Positions 46,962 to 55,026 of a stretch of DNA of 64,000 bases are shown here, piece by piece; position 1 is the stretch's first letter; each line of letters starts with the position of its first letter. The notes beneath the pieces were generated by a model, which saw only the letters and a list, made by a program, of their open reading frames with translations, was not told the DNA's origin and did no database searches. Source of the DNA: Cloacibacillus porcorum (GTDB lineage Bacteria; Synergistota; Synergistia; Synergistales; Synergistaceae); the NCBI RefSeq assembly GCF_001701045.1, contig NZ_CP016757.1, positions 1,543,501 through 1,607,500 of the forward strand, in the 5' to 3' direction. A program made the position numbers and the translations under genes.

Positions 46962-47003
46962 TATAAACGCTGATTTCCTTCGGGTGGGGGAAGAGATAAA
47001 TTG
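46962..47003 (-). repeat. Dispersed end-repeat, copy B (left end of the element split by the IS)
   Basis: Read on the minus strand it gives CAATTTATCTCTTCCCC, then ACCCGAAGGAAATCAGCG and TTTATA, matching copies at 32916 and 48697. It lies 31 nt from the IS3 right end and is inverted relative to the copy at 48697. Confidence 0.8.
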
Positions 47004-47090
47004 CGATTTACCAAAGATTTTGGCGCCCTCTTTTGAACAGAGTCCCGCAAACCGGACAACGCTATAAAAGCTCCCAAGGGTATCAAAAAT

Positions 47091-47963
47091 TTATTCAATA
47101 AAGAGACTTCGATATTGCATCGGAGCCTTTTTCAATTTTATCTGTATCCTGTCGTTATTATAATACCTTATATATTCGTCTATGGCATCTTTGGCCTCCT
47201 CGTAGTTCTCCCATTTTACTCGGTTGACGAGTTCTGATTTAATGTGACTAAAGAAGTTTTCTGCACATGCATTATCCAAACAATTTCCTTTCCTTGACAT
47301 TGAGACCTTGAGTCCGTATCTTTGTGTCAGGTTGAAATATGCATGGCTTGTATATTGAAACCCCTGGTCGCTGTGGAGGATTGGTCCATCAGCGACCACC
47401 TTATTATTATTTTCAAATGCTTTCTTCAATGTATCGGTTACTAACTTAATATTATTATTACGACTGATTTGATATCCCTGTATGGAATTATCAAAGAGAT
47501 CTTTTATCATGGAGAGGAATATATTACCCTTTTTTGTTCGTATATATGTGATATCAGTAACCAGTTTCTGGTTTGGTCTGTCGGAACGAAATTCTCTGTT
47601 CAGGATATTCTCATAGCTGTGGATATTTCCTGACATCACTTTAAACTTTTTCTTTTTTCTTATTTCCGCTTGAAGTCCCGCTTTTTTCATAACACGCCTT
47701 ACCCTCTTATTGTTTACATGAATGCCAATGAAGTTGTTGAGCCACAGAGTCATTCGCCTGTACCCATAAGTGTTTTTGTTGATATTCTGTCCCGTTCTTA
47801 TTGCTTCTATGAGAGGACCGTCTTTATCTTTCATTCCACGCCGCTTTAGCCAACTGTAGTATGCGGAGCGTGATACGGACAAAAATCTACACATTCCACA
47901 GACAGAATGTTTTGTTGAAAATTCAAAAATGATCCTGTATTTAATATTTCTTTCTATCACCAC
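47091..47963 (-). CDS. IS3-family transposase OrfB (DDE integrase domain)
   Basis: The 290-residue protein has a helical HTH_21-like N-terminus and an rve integrase core. Catalytic Asp residues are in VTDITY and HSDQGFQYT and the Glu in CAENFFSHIKSE, in the IS3 DDE arrangement. It is normally made as an OrfAB fusion by -1 frameshifting in the overlap; on its own the start would be GTG. Confidence 0.93.
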   Translation of the reverse strand: MVIERNIKYRIIFEFSTKHSVCGMCRFLSVSRSAYYSWLKRRGMKDKDGPLIEAIRTGQNINKNTYGYRRMTLWLNNFIGIHVNNKRVRRVMKKAGLQAEIRKKKKFKVMSGNIHSYENILNREFRSDRPNQKLVTDITYIRTKKGNIFLSMIKDLFDNSIQGYQISRNNNIKLVTDTLKKAFENNNKVVADGPILHSDQGFQYTSHAYFNLTQRYGLKVSMSRKGNCLDNACAENFFSHIKSELVNRVKWENYEEAKDAIDEYIRYYNNDRIQIKLKKAPMQYRSLFIE

Positions 47964-48400
47964 CTTTGCAGCTCTAAGGCTTTTTTTAATACGTCGACCT
48001 GCATTTCCAGCTCTTTAATCTTTTCTATGCTATTTGTAACTTCCAATTTCTTATCTGGACAGTCTTGTTTTGAACTAGAAATATCCCCTTGTTCGATAAA
48101 TTCCTTACACCATCGTCTTAAAAGAGAGGGACTTGAAATGTTAAAAGATGAGGTAACATCTACCATAGTACGTCCCTCTTCTAAATGAGCCGAAACAGCT
48201 TCAAGTTTTACAGCCTTGCTGTAGGTTCTTTTTTTCCTTGTATCATCCAGTAAGTCCTTCTGTCCGCTCTTATATAAAGATATCCATGTTTTAACAGAAT
48301 CAGGACTAACACCAAGTTCTTCAGCAATCCGCCTTCGTGGAATTCCCTGTTTGTGCATCTCAATTGCTCTTATTCTTTCTTCTGTTTTACGTTTACGCAT
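47957..48400 (-). CDS. IS3-family transposase OrfA (DNA-binding)
   Basis: The 147-residue protein has two helix-turn-helix units (IPRRRIAEELGVSPDSVKTWI and TMVDVTSSFNISSPSLLRRW) and a C-terminal leucine-zipper-like segment (IEKIKELEMQVDVLKKALEL). Near the end the codons TTA AAA AAA (A7 at 47981-47987) make an A-AAA-AAA slippery site; a -1 slip joins the frame of OrfB, giving the active OrfAB transposase. Slippage is inferred from family behaviour. The ATG follows AGGGGGATC. Confidence 0.9.
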   Translation of the reverse strand: MRKRKTEERIRAIEMHKQGIPRRRIAEELGVSPDSVKTWISLYKSGQKDLLDDTRKKRTYSKAVKLEAVSAHLEEGRTMVDVTSSFNISSPSLLRRWCKEFIEQGDISSSKQDCPDKKLEVTNSIEKIKELEMQVDVLKKALELQRW

Positions 48401-48482
48401 AGAAGATCCCCCTTTATATGTATTTAGTTTTATTATAATCCAGGGGCTTTATTTGGCTGTCCGATTTTCGGGATGCTGTTCA

Positions 48483-48862
48483 TTTGAGGGAGCTCCCCGC
48501 GAAGCGGGGTGAGGGAGAGTTGACCTTAGGTTCTCCCGTGGCCTTTGCCGCGGGCTCTGTATGGCGCGGGAACCGCGCCATACAGAGCAACACTCCTTCC
48601 GTCTCGCCGCAAAAGCGGCGGCGATCCACCTTCCTCATAGAGGAAGGCTTTAAGAAAAAACTTCCGTTTATCATCGATAGGGTAAAAGCTAAACAGCAAT
48701 TTATCTGTTTTCCCACCCGAAGGAAATCGGCGTTTAGAAGTGCGAGTTGCTAAATAAAATGGTGGTTCCGATACCGGAGCCGTATTAGCATACGGCGAGG
48801 ATTCGGAACCACCGTTTTATGACGCAAATCGTGCTTATAAACGCCGATTTAGCTTTTGACCC
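48483..48862. repeat. Composite hairpin-rich intergenic element, copy 2 (right part)
   Basis: The gap holds no gene; an 89-codon frame here is a product of the repeats. Perfect hairpins follow one another: CCCCGC-GAA-GCGGGG (48495-48509), a 15-bp stem GCTCTGTATGGCGCG/CGCGCCATACAGAGC (48554-48588), CCTTCCTC-ATA-GAGGAAGG (48629-48647), and GGTGGTTCCGA/TCGGAACCACC (48761-48813) with an inner GCCGTAT/ATACGGC. An end-repeat is at 48697-48736 and a shortened inverted one at about 48836-48862. With copy B at 46962 it looks like one element interrupted by the IS. Confidence 0.7.
48697..48736 (+). repeat. Dispersed end-repeat, copy C
   Basis: CAATTTATCTGTTTTCCCA, then CCCGAAGGAAATCGGCG and TTTA. Preceded by GGTAAAAGCTAAACAG, which recurs inverted near 48845. 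Confidence 0.8.
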
Positions 48863-48880
48863 GCGTATGCCATATCAGAC

Positions 48881-48909
48881 TTGCGCCGCTGATATTTCTG
48901 TGATATCAT
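48881..48909 (+). promoter_or_regulatory. Candidate promoter of the trp leader, with a palindrome
   Basis: TTGCGC (48881-48886) and TATCAT (48904-48909) are 17 nt apart. TGATAT-7 nt-ATATCA overlaps the -10 and could be an operator, though attenuation alone would explain control. Confidence 0.45.
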
Positions 48910-48946
48910 CCCTTCACGAAGGACAGAGAGATTAAGGAGAATGTTT

Positions 48947-49009
48947 ATGCCCATTTGCCGTTTTTACAGCATAAATACGAATATAAAGGGATGGTGGCGC
49001 GGCTTTTAG
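48947..49009 (+). CDS. trp operon leader peptide
   Basis: A 20-codon frame from ATG 48947 to TAG 49007-49009 follows AAGGAG at 7 nt. Codons 16 and 17 are tandem TGG (Trp-Trp; 48992-48997), then Arg-Gly-Phe-stop. The Trp codons lie at the 5' side of a hairpin GTGG-c-GCGGCT / AGCTGC-t-CCAC (48994-49018), which covers the end of the frame. This is the arrangement of a ribosome-stalling leader: scarce Trp-tRNA would stall the ribosome on the TGG pair and break this hairpin. Downstream lie terminators and trpB. Confidence 0.85.
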   Translation: MPICRFYSINTNIKGWWRGF

Positions 49010-49048
49010 CTGCTCCACGGTTGCTTCGTGTAAATTCGAGGGACCTGG

Positions 49049-49076
49049 AGAGACATCCGGGTCTCTTTTGTTTTTT
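49049..49076 (+). terminator. Attenuator terminator of the trp leader
   Basis: AGAGAC (49049-49054), loop ATCCGG, GTCTCT (49061-49066), then TTTGTTTTTT. The TGGAG just before it (49046-49050) can pair instead with CTCCA (49013-49017, region 2), which would be freed if the leader ribosome stalls at the Trp codons; this is the antiterminator candidate. Confidence 0.78.
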
Positions 49077-49080
49077 GAAG

Positions 49081-49119
49081 AAAACGAAAGAGGTTGGAAG
49101 AGAGCCTCTTTCGTTTTTT
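49081..49119 (+). terminator. Second strong terminator in the trp leader
   Basis: A 13-bp perfect stem, AAAACGAAAGAGG (49081-49093) with CCTCTTTCGTTTT (49105-49117), plus T's. It lies between the attenuator and trpB; no antiterminator for it was seen. Confidence 0.85.
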
Positions 49120-49165
49120 ATAGAGAAGAGAAATCAGATAAGAGAAGATCAGGAGGAGTTTTATC

Positions 49166-50365
49166 ATGAGAGAAGAGATAATGGCGGGTTTTCCCAACGG
49201 CGCGATGTATGGAAGTTTCGGCGGCTCTTATATTCCCAGGGAGCTGGAGCCGGTGATGGCGGAGATCGCGCGCGAATATGAGCGATGCCGCGCGGACGGC
49301 ACCTTCAAAGAGGAGTACCTGCGTCTGCTGAAGGAATATGTCGGCCGTCCCTCGGCGCTCACCGAATGCCTCAACCTCTCGAAAGAGACGGGAGGCGTGC
49401 GTATCTTTCTCAAACGCGAGGACTTGAATCACACGGGAGCGCATAAGATAAATAACTGCATCGGACAGGCGCTGCTTGCCAGACGTATGGGCAAGAAGAG
49501 GCTCATCGCGGAGACGGGGGCGGGGATGCACGGCGTCGCCACGGCGACGGTCGCCGCCCTTATGGGCATGGAATGCGACATCTATATGGGAGCGGTGGAT
49601 ATCGCGCGCCAGGCGCCGAATGTGCTGCGTATGAAGGCGCTCGGCGCGAACGTGGTGTCGGTGGAGGATGGCCAAAAGACGCTTAAGGAGGCGGTAGACG
49701 CCGCGCTTGCCGCGCTCTGCGCCGACACCTCGCTCTTTTATCTCATCGGCTCGGCGGTCGGGCCCCACCCTTACCCGACGATGGTGCAGGATTTTCAGCG
49801 CATAATCGGCGACGAGGCCCGCGCGCAGATGCTTGAGCGCGAAGGCCGCCTGCCGGACGCCGTCGTCGCCTGTGTCGGCGGCGGCAGCAACGCTATCGGC
49901 GCCTTCACGGCCTTTATCGGCGATAAGGATGTGCGCCTTATAGGAGTGGAACCCGCGGGACGCGGCCTCACGTACGGCGGCCACGCGGCGACCCTCACGA
50001 TGGGTGAGCCCGGCGTTCTCCACGGGTTCAGAAGTTATCTGCTCACCGACGGAGCGGGCGAGCCCGCCGAGGTCTATTCGATCGCGGCGGGGCTGGATTA
50101 TCCCTCGGTTGGGCCGGCGCACGCCGACCTCAAGGTGAGCGGCCGCGGGGAGTATATCTGCGCCGGCGACGAAGAGGCGCTCGAGGCCTTCAAACTGCTC
50201 TGCCGCACTGAGGGGATCATCCCCGCGCTGGAGAGCTCTCACGCCCTTGCCGGCGCGATGAGGACGGCGAAGGAGATGAAGCCCGGCGATATCGTGATCG
50301 TGAACCTTTCCGGGCGCGGCGACAAGGATATGGAGACGATCGCGAAGCTCGGCATTATCGAATGA
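49166..50365 (+). CDS. trpB: Tryptophan synthase beta chain
   Basis: The 399-residue PLP enzyme joins indole and serine to tryptophan. Signature motifs: [17 protein letters not shown] at the start, the PLP Lys94 in [37 protein letters not shown] and the C-terminal SSHALAGAM. It is the classical TrpB1 type by length. AGGAGGAG sits 7 nt before the ATG. There is no trpA or other trp gene nearby, so it could salvage indole. A terminator follows. Confidence 0.95.
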   Translation: MREEIMAGFPNGAMYGSFGGSYIPRELEPVMAEIAREYERCRADGTFKEEYLRLLKEYVGRPSALTECLNLSKETGGVRIFLKREDLNHTGAHKINNCIGQALLARRMGKKRLIAETGAGMHGVATATVAALMGMECDIYMGAVDIARQAPNVLRMKALGANVVSVEDGQKTLKEAVDAALAALCADTSLFYLIGSAVGPHPYPTMVQDFQRIIGDEARAQMLEREGRLPDAVVACVGGGSNAIGAFTAFIGDKDVRLIGVEPAGRGLTYGGHAATLTMGEPGVLHGFRSYLLTDGAGEPAEVYSIAAGLDYPSVGPAHADLKVSGRGEYICAGDEEALEAFKLLCRTEGIIPALESSHALAGAMRTAKEMKPGDIVIVNLSGRGDKDMETIAKLGIIE

Positions 50366-50386
50366 CGGGCAAATAGAAATAGAGGG

Positions 50387-50431
50387 AAACGATGCGGAGT
50401 GGTTATCTCTTATACCTCCGCATCGTTTATA
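50387..50431 (+). terminator. Hairpin terminator after trpB
   Basis: AAACGATGCGGAG (50387-50399) pairs with CTCCGCATCGTTT (50416-50428), a 13-bp stem; the T-run is short (TTTAT). Confidence 0.75.
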
Positions 50432-50536
50432 GCTCCGCAGCGTGCCTGCCGGGTACAGTACGGCGGAAGCCGCAGAAAGCCAGAGGCCTCTGCGTGAAGA
50501 GCCGTACCAAGAACCGCGGCGGAACGATGAGGGGGC

Positions 50537-51970
50537 TTACATCCTGCACATTTCGAGGGAGTCTTTCACTCCGAGCTGGGCGAGATGTTTTTGCAGCCAG
50601 GGGAAGTCCTGAGATAATTTTTTATGGAAGATGTCGGCGAATTCACCGAATCTTCCGCTCCGCAGCAGGTTGAGGCTCTCTTTTGAGAGGTATTTTGACC
50701 TCTCTCCGCCTCCTAGGTCATGCGAATGTGAGAGCAGCGGGAAGGTCCAGGCGGACAATTCATATAAATTGGCGTAGACCGTCCTGACATACGCGAGGCG
50801 GCTTTTTTCGCTGATGAAATTTAGACATGCAGGGAGGATGTTGGAGGGTCTTTTGTTCTCCAATAACCCCTCCAGCCTTTGTATAAAGGCGTACCTGTCG
50901 GCGGGTTCTGCGTTTGCCAGGGTATCGCGCATCACTTCACCGCATGTCAGGCAGACGAGATGCAGCCCCTGCAAAGAGAGCGACATGTTACGCATTATTT
51001 CGGGAGATAACTTTTCCCCTTTCAGCGGCTCTTCATTCATTGCTGAGACCTGCGTCCCCCTGCCGTTATAAGTTTTGGTGACGGAGATCTCGTTAAGCAG
51101 CCTTATCGTGCGGCGCATCGTCATCACCGATACGCCGTAATTTTGCGCCAGCGCCGACGCGGAGGGCAGGAAGGAGCCCTCCGGATATATCCCCTCGTTG
51201 ATTTTTTGTATCAGACTGGCGGCGGCGGTATAACATTTCTGTGTTCTGATCCGCCAGATCTCCCACTGAAAGGGGATCTGCGGCGGCAGACCGGCGGCTT
51301 CGCCAAGTGAATACGCCTCTGCGTTTGAAGCTAAAATGATCCGGCTGTAGCATTCATAAAATATTACCGCTATGTTACGGGTATCTCCGCTCTTTATGCA
51401 GGAGATTATCCGCAAGAGGCCGGCTCTGAGAAAATCTGAGTCAGACGTCACCCTGGACCCGCTGCCCCAGAGATATGGAAAACGTATATAGCGTACAGTG
51501 TCCCAGAACAGGTTGAGGAGCAGGTCGTTTTTTATCGGACGGAGTATCGTCCAGAAGGAGACGGTGAGCAGCCATAATGGGTCAGCCTCTTTTCTTGATA
51601 CGCAGTCCTCTAAAAAGACGATATCGTCTTTGCCCATCATCCTGATCCCGGCGTTCATAAACCTCTGCCAGATAAACTCAACGGAGCCGTAAAGGTCTGA
51701 AAATCCCGCCTTTCTCGCGAGGAGATAATCCTTCAAGAGTGGGTTTTTCTTATGACCGGCGTCATAGATTACCTTTGCCCTGCGTCCGGGAGAGAGCGAA
51801 ATATAGCCTTCGTTGCGTATTTTCAGAAGCGCTTTACGGACGGTCTGCGGCGAGCAGGCAAACTGCCGTCCGGTAGTACCTGCCGAAGGCAAAGATTCAT
51901 ATAGGTTATAGCAGCCAAAGGTTATCCTTGACTTGAAGTATTCATAAATAAGATAGCCTCGGCTTTGCAT
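50537..51970 (-). CDS. GntR-type regulator with two winged-helix domains
   Basis: The 477-residue protein has a GntR-like winged helix at about residues 1-70 (LPSAGTTGRQFACSPQTVRKALLKIRNEGYISLSPGRRAKV) and a second at about 240-310 (GSFLPSASALAQNYGVSVMTMRRTIRLLNEI), each followed by an alpha-helical region of about 165 residues. It looks like an internal duplication of a one-domain regulator. Ligand and targets are unknown. It is divergent from the hybrid kinase gene, with an AT-rich gap of 250 nt containing a perfect palindrome at 52091-52104. Confidence 0.75.
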   Translation of the reverse strand: MQSRGYLIYEYFKSRITFGCYNLYESLPSAGTTGRQFACSPQTVRKALLKIRNEGYISLSPGRRAKVIYDAGHKKNPLLKDYLLARKAGFSDLYGSVEFIWQRFMNAGIRMMGKDDIVFLEDCVSRKEADPLWLLTVSFWTILRPIKNDLLLNLFWDTVRYIRFPYLWGSGSRVTSDSDFLRAGLLRIISCIKSGDTRNIAVIFYECYSRIILASNAEAYSLGEAAGLPPQIPFQWEIWRIRTQKCYTAAASLIQKINEGIYPEGSFLPSASALAQNYGVSVMTMRRTIRLLNEISVTKTYNGRGTQVSAMNEEPLKGEKLSPEIMRNMSLSLQGLHLVCLTCGEVMRDTLANAEPADRYAFIQRLEGLLENKRPSNILPACLNFISEKSRLAYVRTVYANLYELSAWTFPLLSHSHDLGGGERSKYLSKESLNLLRSGRFGEFADIFHKKLSQDFPWLQKHLAQLGVKDSLEMCRM

Positions 51971-52090
51971 CGAAGGCCAGCCTCCCGTCTTCGTATCTAC
52001 ATCATAATGATATTATTTTTTATTCGTAAATTCTACATAAATTGTTGCTTTTCTATAATTTTTTGGTATATTTATAACATATATATACAT

Positions 52091-52104
52091 GAACAAGGTT
52101 GTTC
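52091..52104. promoter_or_regulatory. Palindrome, possible operator between regulator and kinase genes
   Basis: GAACAA-GG-TTGTTC is a perfect 6+6 inverted repeat in the AT-rich divergent gap, the only clear dyad seen there. Assignment to the GntR protein is a guess. The surrounding gap 51971-52219 shows otherwise only AT-rich sequence. Confidence 0.4.
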
Positions 52105-52219
52105 CTTTGATGTCCCAAGATGAACTTAGCCCGTACCGTTGAAGCATGCTGCAATTGGCGGAGATTGTCTGGAATATCTATATTTAAGTTTCCGTATTTT
52201 TCGGGAAAGAGGGCTTCTT

Positions 52220-54868
52220 ATGAAATTGGGCAGTAATATGGCTGGCCGCACAGGCATATGGATGAGTGTGATATGTCTGCTGTCGGTCGTTCTTGTCGCG
52301 GTAAGCGTCTCTTCGATGTACGGCATCAAAGAGCGGACGACCATCATCTATAAACATTCCTACGTGGTTTCCAATACCGCGAAAGATATGCTCTCCCGTC
52401 TCTCAGGGGTACAGAATTACTCAAAGAAGCTGCTGACCGAAAGGTTTAAGAGCAGGGACGACGCCGAGCGCTACCTGCTCTCAAATGCTGAGATAAGCCG
52501 CAGGCAGGTGCAGGTGATTGCCGAGCGTTACCTCGGAGCTAAAGCGGACACAAAAAAACTCGCCTCCGACTATGAAAAGTTGGTTGCGGCGCGTTTGAAG
52601 ACAGTAGATTTTGCCCTTGATCATAACGACGGTGATACAGTAAGGTACCTAGAAGAGAACATAGATTTTCTGTATGATGAGGTCTTTAAGGATCTCGACA
52701 CTATTCTGGCCTTTGCCGACAATAATGTGAGACGGCTGGAGCATGAGTCGACGGTTACCTTCAACGCGGCGACGCTGATGCTTGCTTTGCTTATCCTGAT
52801 ATTGGTGTGTTTTTCATTTTTCAGCTACCGGCTTCAGCGGAAACGCGGCATGGAGGTGGCCTACAGGCAGAGGCTATTTGATCTGATCTCTCTGAGCGTG
52901 GACGACGTCTTTCTCATCTGCGAGAGGGATAAGATGGAGTATGTCAGCGAAAACTGTGAGCGGGTGCTGGGTTTTCCTTCGGAGGCCCTCTCAGTCACCG
53001 GAGGCGCCTTCTTTTCTATGTCCGGCGCGGACGATGGTACGAAAGACGATGAATTGGAGTCTCTTCTGCGTGAGATCAGGGAGGGGACTCTGACGAAGGC
53101 GGCGGAGCATGACTTCATTCTCGGCGGGCGGGATTCCATGCAGAAAAGATATATAAACATTAAGGTGCTTCCTACCATGGGAAACGACGGGGTCTCGCGC
53201 TACGTCGCCGTCATCTCCGATGAGACGAGGGAGAGAGCGGCGCAGCAGACGCTGAGGGACGCTCTTGTCGGCGCGCAGCGGGCCAACGCGGCGAAGCGTG
53301 ATTTCCTTTCACGGATGAGCCATGAGATCCGTACGCCGATGAACGCGATAATCGGTATGGCGACGATCGCCGCGGCGCATATCTCGGAACGTGACCGCGT
53401 GGAGGATTGTCTCAGGAAGATCGGCTTTTCGTCGAAGCATCTTTTGTCGCTTATCAACGATGTGCTGGATATCTCAAAGATTGAGGACGGCAAGCTGACG
53501 ATAACTAAGGAGCCATTTGAACTGCGGCAGCTTACGGACTCTGTCTCCTCTATAATATGCCAGCAGGCGCGCGACAAAGGTATCGGCTTTGAGGTGCGGC
53601 TGAATGGCGTCGATGAAGAGATGGTCGTCGGCGACTGCATGAGGCTCAATCAGATATTGCTGAACCTGCTTTCCAACGCCGTAAAATTTACCCCCAGCGG
53701 CGGCCGCATCAGCCTTGACATAAAACAGATACCGCAGAAAAACGGCGGCGTGCGCATGGATTTTACCGTCAGCGATACGGGGATCGGGATGAGCGAGGAA
53801 TTTTTGAAGAGGCTCTACCTGCCCTTTGAACAGGCCGACAGTACGATATCGCAAAAATATGGCGGCACGGGGCTGGGTATGTCGATCACGAAAAACCTCG
53901 TCTCGCTGATGGACGGCACGATTCAGGTCAGGAGCGAGATCGGCAAGGGCACCTCCTTTACCGTCGAACTTCCGCTGGCGCTGCCCGGCGGCTGCTCATC
54001 TCTGTTAAGGCCGCCAGCATCCGTCGAATCGCTAAACGTCCTCATTGTGGATGATGACCTGAATACATGTGAACACGCGAAGATACTTCTGGAACGGATG
54101 AAAATTGCCGCTAAGTGGGTGCAGAGCGGGGAAGATGCCGTAAAGACGGTTCGGTCTGCACATGAGACGGGAGAGGATTTCGACGTCTGTTTTATAGATT
54201 GGCAGATGCCAGAAATGGACGGTATCGAAACTACAAGAAATATCAGGCGGATCGTCGGGCCCGATACCCTCATAATTATAATAACCGCCTATGACTGGAG
54301 CTGCATAGAGCAGGAGGCCAGAGAGGCTGGAGCGGACGCCTTCTTAGCCAAGCCATTCTTTCAGTCTTCCATGTATAACACCCTGATGGCTGTCCGCGGG
54401 CACCGGCACGGAAAGATTGATGAGAGCACGGCGGCTGGGCGGCAGAAATTTGACGGCGTGCACATACTGCTTGCCGAGGATAACGAACTCAACTGCGAAA
54501 TCGCCGTAGAGATGTTCAAACTTATCGGCGTCACGGTGGACTGCGCCGGAGACGGCCAGAGGTGCGTGGAATCTTTCATGGCCGAAAAGAGCGGCACCTA
54601 CGACGCCATCTTCATGGATATCCAGATGCCGGTGATGGATGGCTACAGCGCCGCGAAGACGATAAGGGGCTCAATGCACCCGGAGGCGAAGACGATGCCG
54701 ATAATCGCGATGACCGCCAACGCCTTCAGCGAAGACGTCTCCGCCGCGCTTGCGGCCGGCATGAACGGCCATATCGCCAAACCTATCGATCTGGATATCC
54801 TGGTCATGATGCTAAATAAGTATGTGAAAAAAATGGATGACGACCGCCCTGACAAAAACGAAGCATAA
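52220..54868 (+). CDS. Membrane hybrid sensor histidine kinase with two receivers
   Basis: The 882-residue protein has an N-terminal transmembrane helix (about 12-32), a helical extracytoplasmic sensor (about 33-180), a second helix (about 185-208), a PAS-like region (about 225-345) and a HisKA domain with His368 in SHEIRTPMN. An HATPase domain (NLLSNAVKF, DTGIGM, GGTGLGM) and two receivers follow, with Asp660 (FIDWQMPEMDG) and Asp800 (IFMDIQMPVMDG). No Hpt domain is fused. ATG 52220 follows AAAGAGGG; the frame extends upstream without a site. The sensed signal is unknown. Confidence 0.92.
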   Translation: MKLGSNMAGRTGIWMSVICLLSVVLVAVSVSSMYGIKERTTIIYKHSYVVSNTAKDMLSRLSGVQNYSKKLLTERFKSRDDAERYLLSNAEISRRQVQVIAERYLGAKADTKKLASDYEKLVAARLKTVDFALDHNDGDTVRYLEENIDFLYDEVFKDLDTILAFADNNVRRLEHESTVTFNAATLMLALLILILVCFSFFSYRLQRKRGMEVAYRQRLFDLISLSVDDVFLICERDKMEYVSENCERVLGFPSEALSVTGGAFFSMSGADDGTKDDELESLLREIREGTLTKAAEHDFILGGRDSMQKRYINIKVLPTMGNDGVSRYVAVISDETRERAAQQTLRDALVGAQRANAAKRDFLSRMSHEIRTPMNAIIGMATIAAAHISERDRVEDCLRKIGFSSKHLLSLINDVLDISKIEDGKLTITKEPFELRQLTDSVSSIICQQARDKGIGFEVRLNGVDEEMVVGDCMRLNQILLNLLSNAVKFTPSGGRISLDIKQIPQKNGGVRMDFTVSDTGIGMSEEFLKRLYLPFEQADSTISQKYGGTGLGMSITKNLVSLMDGTIQVRSEIGKGTSFTVELPLALPGGCSSLLRPPASVESLNVLIVDDDLNTCEHAKILLERMKIAAKWVQSGEDAVKTVRSAHETGEDFDVCFIDWQMPEMDGIETTRNIRRIVGPDTLIIIITAYDWSCIEQEAREAGADAFLAKPFFQSSMYNTLMAVRGHRHGKIDESTAAGRQKFDGVHILLAEDNELNCEIAVEMFKLIGVTVDCAGDGQRCVESFMAEKSGTYDAIFMDIQMPVMDGYSAAKTIRGSMHPEAKTMPIIAMTANAFSEDVSAALAAGMNGHIAKPIDLDILVMMLNKYVKKMDDDRPDKNEA

Positions 54869-54893
54869 TAGATAACGGCGTAGTTTTTTCTTT

Positions 54894-54922
54894 GGGCGGT
54901 CCTGTGGGGCCGTCCATTTTTT
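54894..54922 (+). terminator. Intrinsic terminator after the hybrid kinase gene
   Basis: GGGCGG (54894-54899) pairs with CCGTCC (54910-54915, one wobble), then ATTTTTT. Confidence 0.7.
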
Positions 54923-55026
54923 GTGTGGACCGCTGATGCCGGCAGGCTTTGCTGTGTGTATAATAAATAGGCTTAGATATGTAATTTAATTAAGCTGTTT
55001 AAAATTATTAAAAAGGGGATGTCTCA

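Larger units (their letters stand above)
47034..48482 (-). mobile_element. IS3-family insertion sequence (IS150-like), complete
   Basis: The 1449-bp element is bounded by imperfect inverted repeats that begin TGAACAG: TGAACAGAGTCCCGCAAAC from 47034 inward, and TGAACAGCATCCCGAAAAT from 48482 inward, with similarity continuing for about 40 nt. TTT flanks both ends (47031-47033, 48483-48485), a plausible 3-bp target duplication. It holds orfA and orfB on the minus strand with an overlap of 7 nt and an A7 slippery run, as in the IS3 family. Both frames are intact, so it may be active. It is more AT-rich than the chromosome and sits inside a composite repeat. Confidence 0.92.

Noticed and set aside
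48484-48753. 89-codon open frame in the hairpin-rich gap after the IS
   Set aside because: It is translated repeat sequence (hairpins and the end-repeat) without a ribosome site; similar frames come from intergenic repeats.
48981-49020. T-box-like string (GGGATGGTGGCGCGG) upstream of trpB
   Set aside because: It resembles a T-box only loosely; the TGG pair is in a leader peptide frame and the invariant TGGNACC core is absent.
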